64,000 nucleotides of DNA, from NCBI RefSeq assembly GCF_000611675.1, contig NZ_JATV01000004.1, positions 301,309 to 365,308 on the forward strand, written 5' to 3'. Position numbers and translations under genes: made by a program. Shown one piece after another: positions 63,181-64,000 of this stretch (the stretch's first letter is position 1; each line of letters starts with the position of its first letter). Origin of the DNA: Flavobacterium succinicans LMG 10402. GTDB taxonomy: Bacteria; Bacteroidota; Bacteroidia; Flavobacteriales; Flavobacteriaceae. Below the pieces are notes generated by a model. The model saw only the letters and a list, made by a program, of their open reading frames with translations, made no database searches and was not told the DNA's origin.

Positions 63181-63941
63181 AAATAGCCATCCTGCAATCG
63201 TCCTTAGTTTGGGAAAATCCAGCTGAAAATCGCATTCAGTTCGAAGAAAAAATCCATGCGATTGATGAAAAAGTTGATCTAATTGTATTGCCTGAAATGT
63301 TTACCTCAGGGTTTACCATGCGTCCAGAATTGGTTGCCGAAACGATGCAAGGCGAAACGATAGAATGGTTGCGACAATTGGCAAAAGCCAAAAATGCTGC
63401 TATCACTGGAAGTTTAGTGATTGCCGAGCACGGAAATTTTTATAACCGATTGGTCTTTGTTTTTCCTTTTGGAGAAGTGCAATTTTATGACAAAAGACAC
63501 TTGTTTACTTTGGCGGGAGAAGATAAAAAGTATACTGCAGGCAAAGAAAAAGTCATCATAGAGTATTTGGGTTGGAAAATTTGCCCACTGATTTGTTACG
63601 ATTTACGTTTTCCAGTGTTTTCCAGAAATGTTGAAACGTACGATGTTTTGCTTTACGTAGCCAACTGGCCCGATACTAGAATAAACGCTTGGGACGCCTT
63701 ACTCAAAGCTCGAGCGATCGAAAACATGTGTTATACTATTGGAGCGAACAGAATAGGAGTAGACGCCAATCATCATCAATACAACGGACATTCGCAAGTG
63801 CAAGATTATTTGGGACGCGCTATTATAGAACCACAAGAATCCGAAGGTGTTTTTGTAGCTACTTTGGATAAAAATGCACTAGTAGAAACCAGACAAAAAC
63901 TAGGTTTCTTGAAGGATAAAGATGATTTTGAAATCAAGTAA
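63177..63941 (+). CDS. omega-amidase/nitrilase-superfamily carbon-nitrogen hydrolase (YafV type)
   Basis: A 254-residue nitrilase-fold enzyme with the triad intact: Glu40 (LIVLPEMFTSGF), Lys106 (FYDKRHLFTLAGED) and Cys140 (CPLICYDLRFPVFSRN). The GFTMRPE stretch and FTLAGED are characteristic of the omega-amidase (YafV/Nit2) branch, which hydrolyses alpha-ketoglutaramate or 2-oxosuccinamate as a repair step in methionine salvage and glutamine transamination. No signal peptide. Translationally coupled to the small membrane protein gene upstream. The last 59 bases of the window hold no gene. Confidence 0.88.
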   Translation: MKIAILQSSLVWENPAENRIQFEEKIHAIDEKVDLIVLPEMFTSGFTMRPELVAETMQGETIEWLRQLAKAKNAAITGSLVIAEHGNFYNRLVFVFPFGEVQFYDKRHLFTLAGEDKKYTAGKEKVIIEYLGWKICPLICYDLRFPVFSRNVETYDVLLYVANWPDTRINAWDALLKARAIENMCYTIGANRIGVDANHHQYNGHSQVQDYLGRAIIEPQESEGVFVATLDKNALVETRQKLGFLKDKDDFEIK

Positions 63942-64000
63942 AGTGAGTTTAATACCTTTTATTCAGGCACATGGATTTCTTTTTTTGGATTTTTACAGCG

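Overview
The window looks like chromosomal DNA of a Bacteroidota bacterium, most likely a Flavobacterium-type member of the Flavobacteriaceae. It is AT-rich. Several genes have the flavobacterial promoter layout (TTG about 18-23 bases upstream of TAnnTTTG). It carries SusC/HmuR-type TonB receptors, HmuY, DUF6607 and type-B succinate dehydrogenase, plus dispersed hairpin repeats typical of these genomes. No tRNA, rRNA, CRISPR array or recognisable transposase was seen.

Layout. 0-8 kb: end of one amidohydrolase, a lipoprotein, an Omp85-type outer-membrane protein, a damaged second amidohydrolase, an epimerase-like SDR, an EamA permease and an S9 peptidase. 8-16 kb: small envelope proteins, an unrecognised pair made of a Cys/His peptidase-like protein and a large ligase-like protein (9.4-12.0 kb), a DUF202 protein and an M13 peptidase. 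16-34 kb: a metal-homeostasis block with SCO protein, feoA-feoB-small Cys-rich protein, mntR, mntH fused to a UspA domain, zur, merC, and then, after an Lrp regulator, an SBF-type transporter and the mesX-mesD methionine synthase pair, a Zur-type operon (COG0523 GTPase, small lipoprotein, AztD-like propeller lipoprotein) and a TonB receptor with an MntR-type operator. Two decayed remnants of a QueD/PTPS-like gene lie in this block. 34-38 kb: accessory cassette-like genes separated by repeats. 38-43 kb: heme uptake (DUF6607, TonB receptor, HmuY). 43-45 kb: a second cassette (AlbA_2/Schlafen-type protein) behind the same 5' module as the 34 kb cassette. 45-64 kb: a BNR-repeat secreted protein, the glyoxylate bypass (aceA, aceB) with a divergent RamB-type regulator, a HELTH metallopeptidase-like lipoprotein with a partner lipoprotein, HMG-CoA synthase, sdhCAB, a PhoD-type phosphatase, and an omega-amidase.

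How it works together. The central region can be read as one trace-metal programme. Iron enters via FeoAB, manganese via MntH under MntR, and zinc stress is sensed by Zur. Zur boxes with the same promoter geometry precede merC and the COG0523 operon. The same MntR-like palindrome lies before mntH and before a TonB receptor, suggesting an outer-membrane partner for manganese or iron. The least explained structures are a family of intergenic elements whose central hairpin changes sequence but keeps pairing, and the shared 5' module found in front of two unrelated genes. All function calls come from reading motifs by eye; no database search was run.
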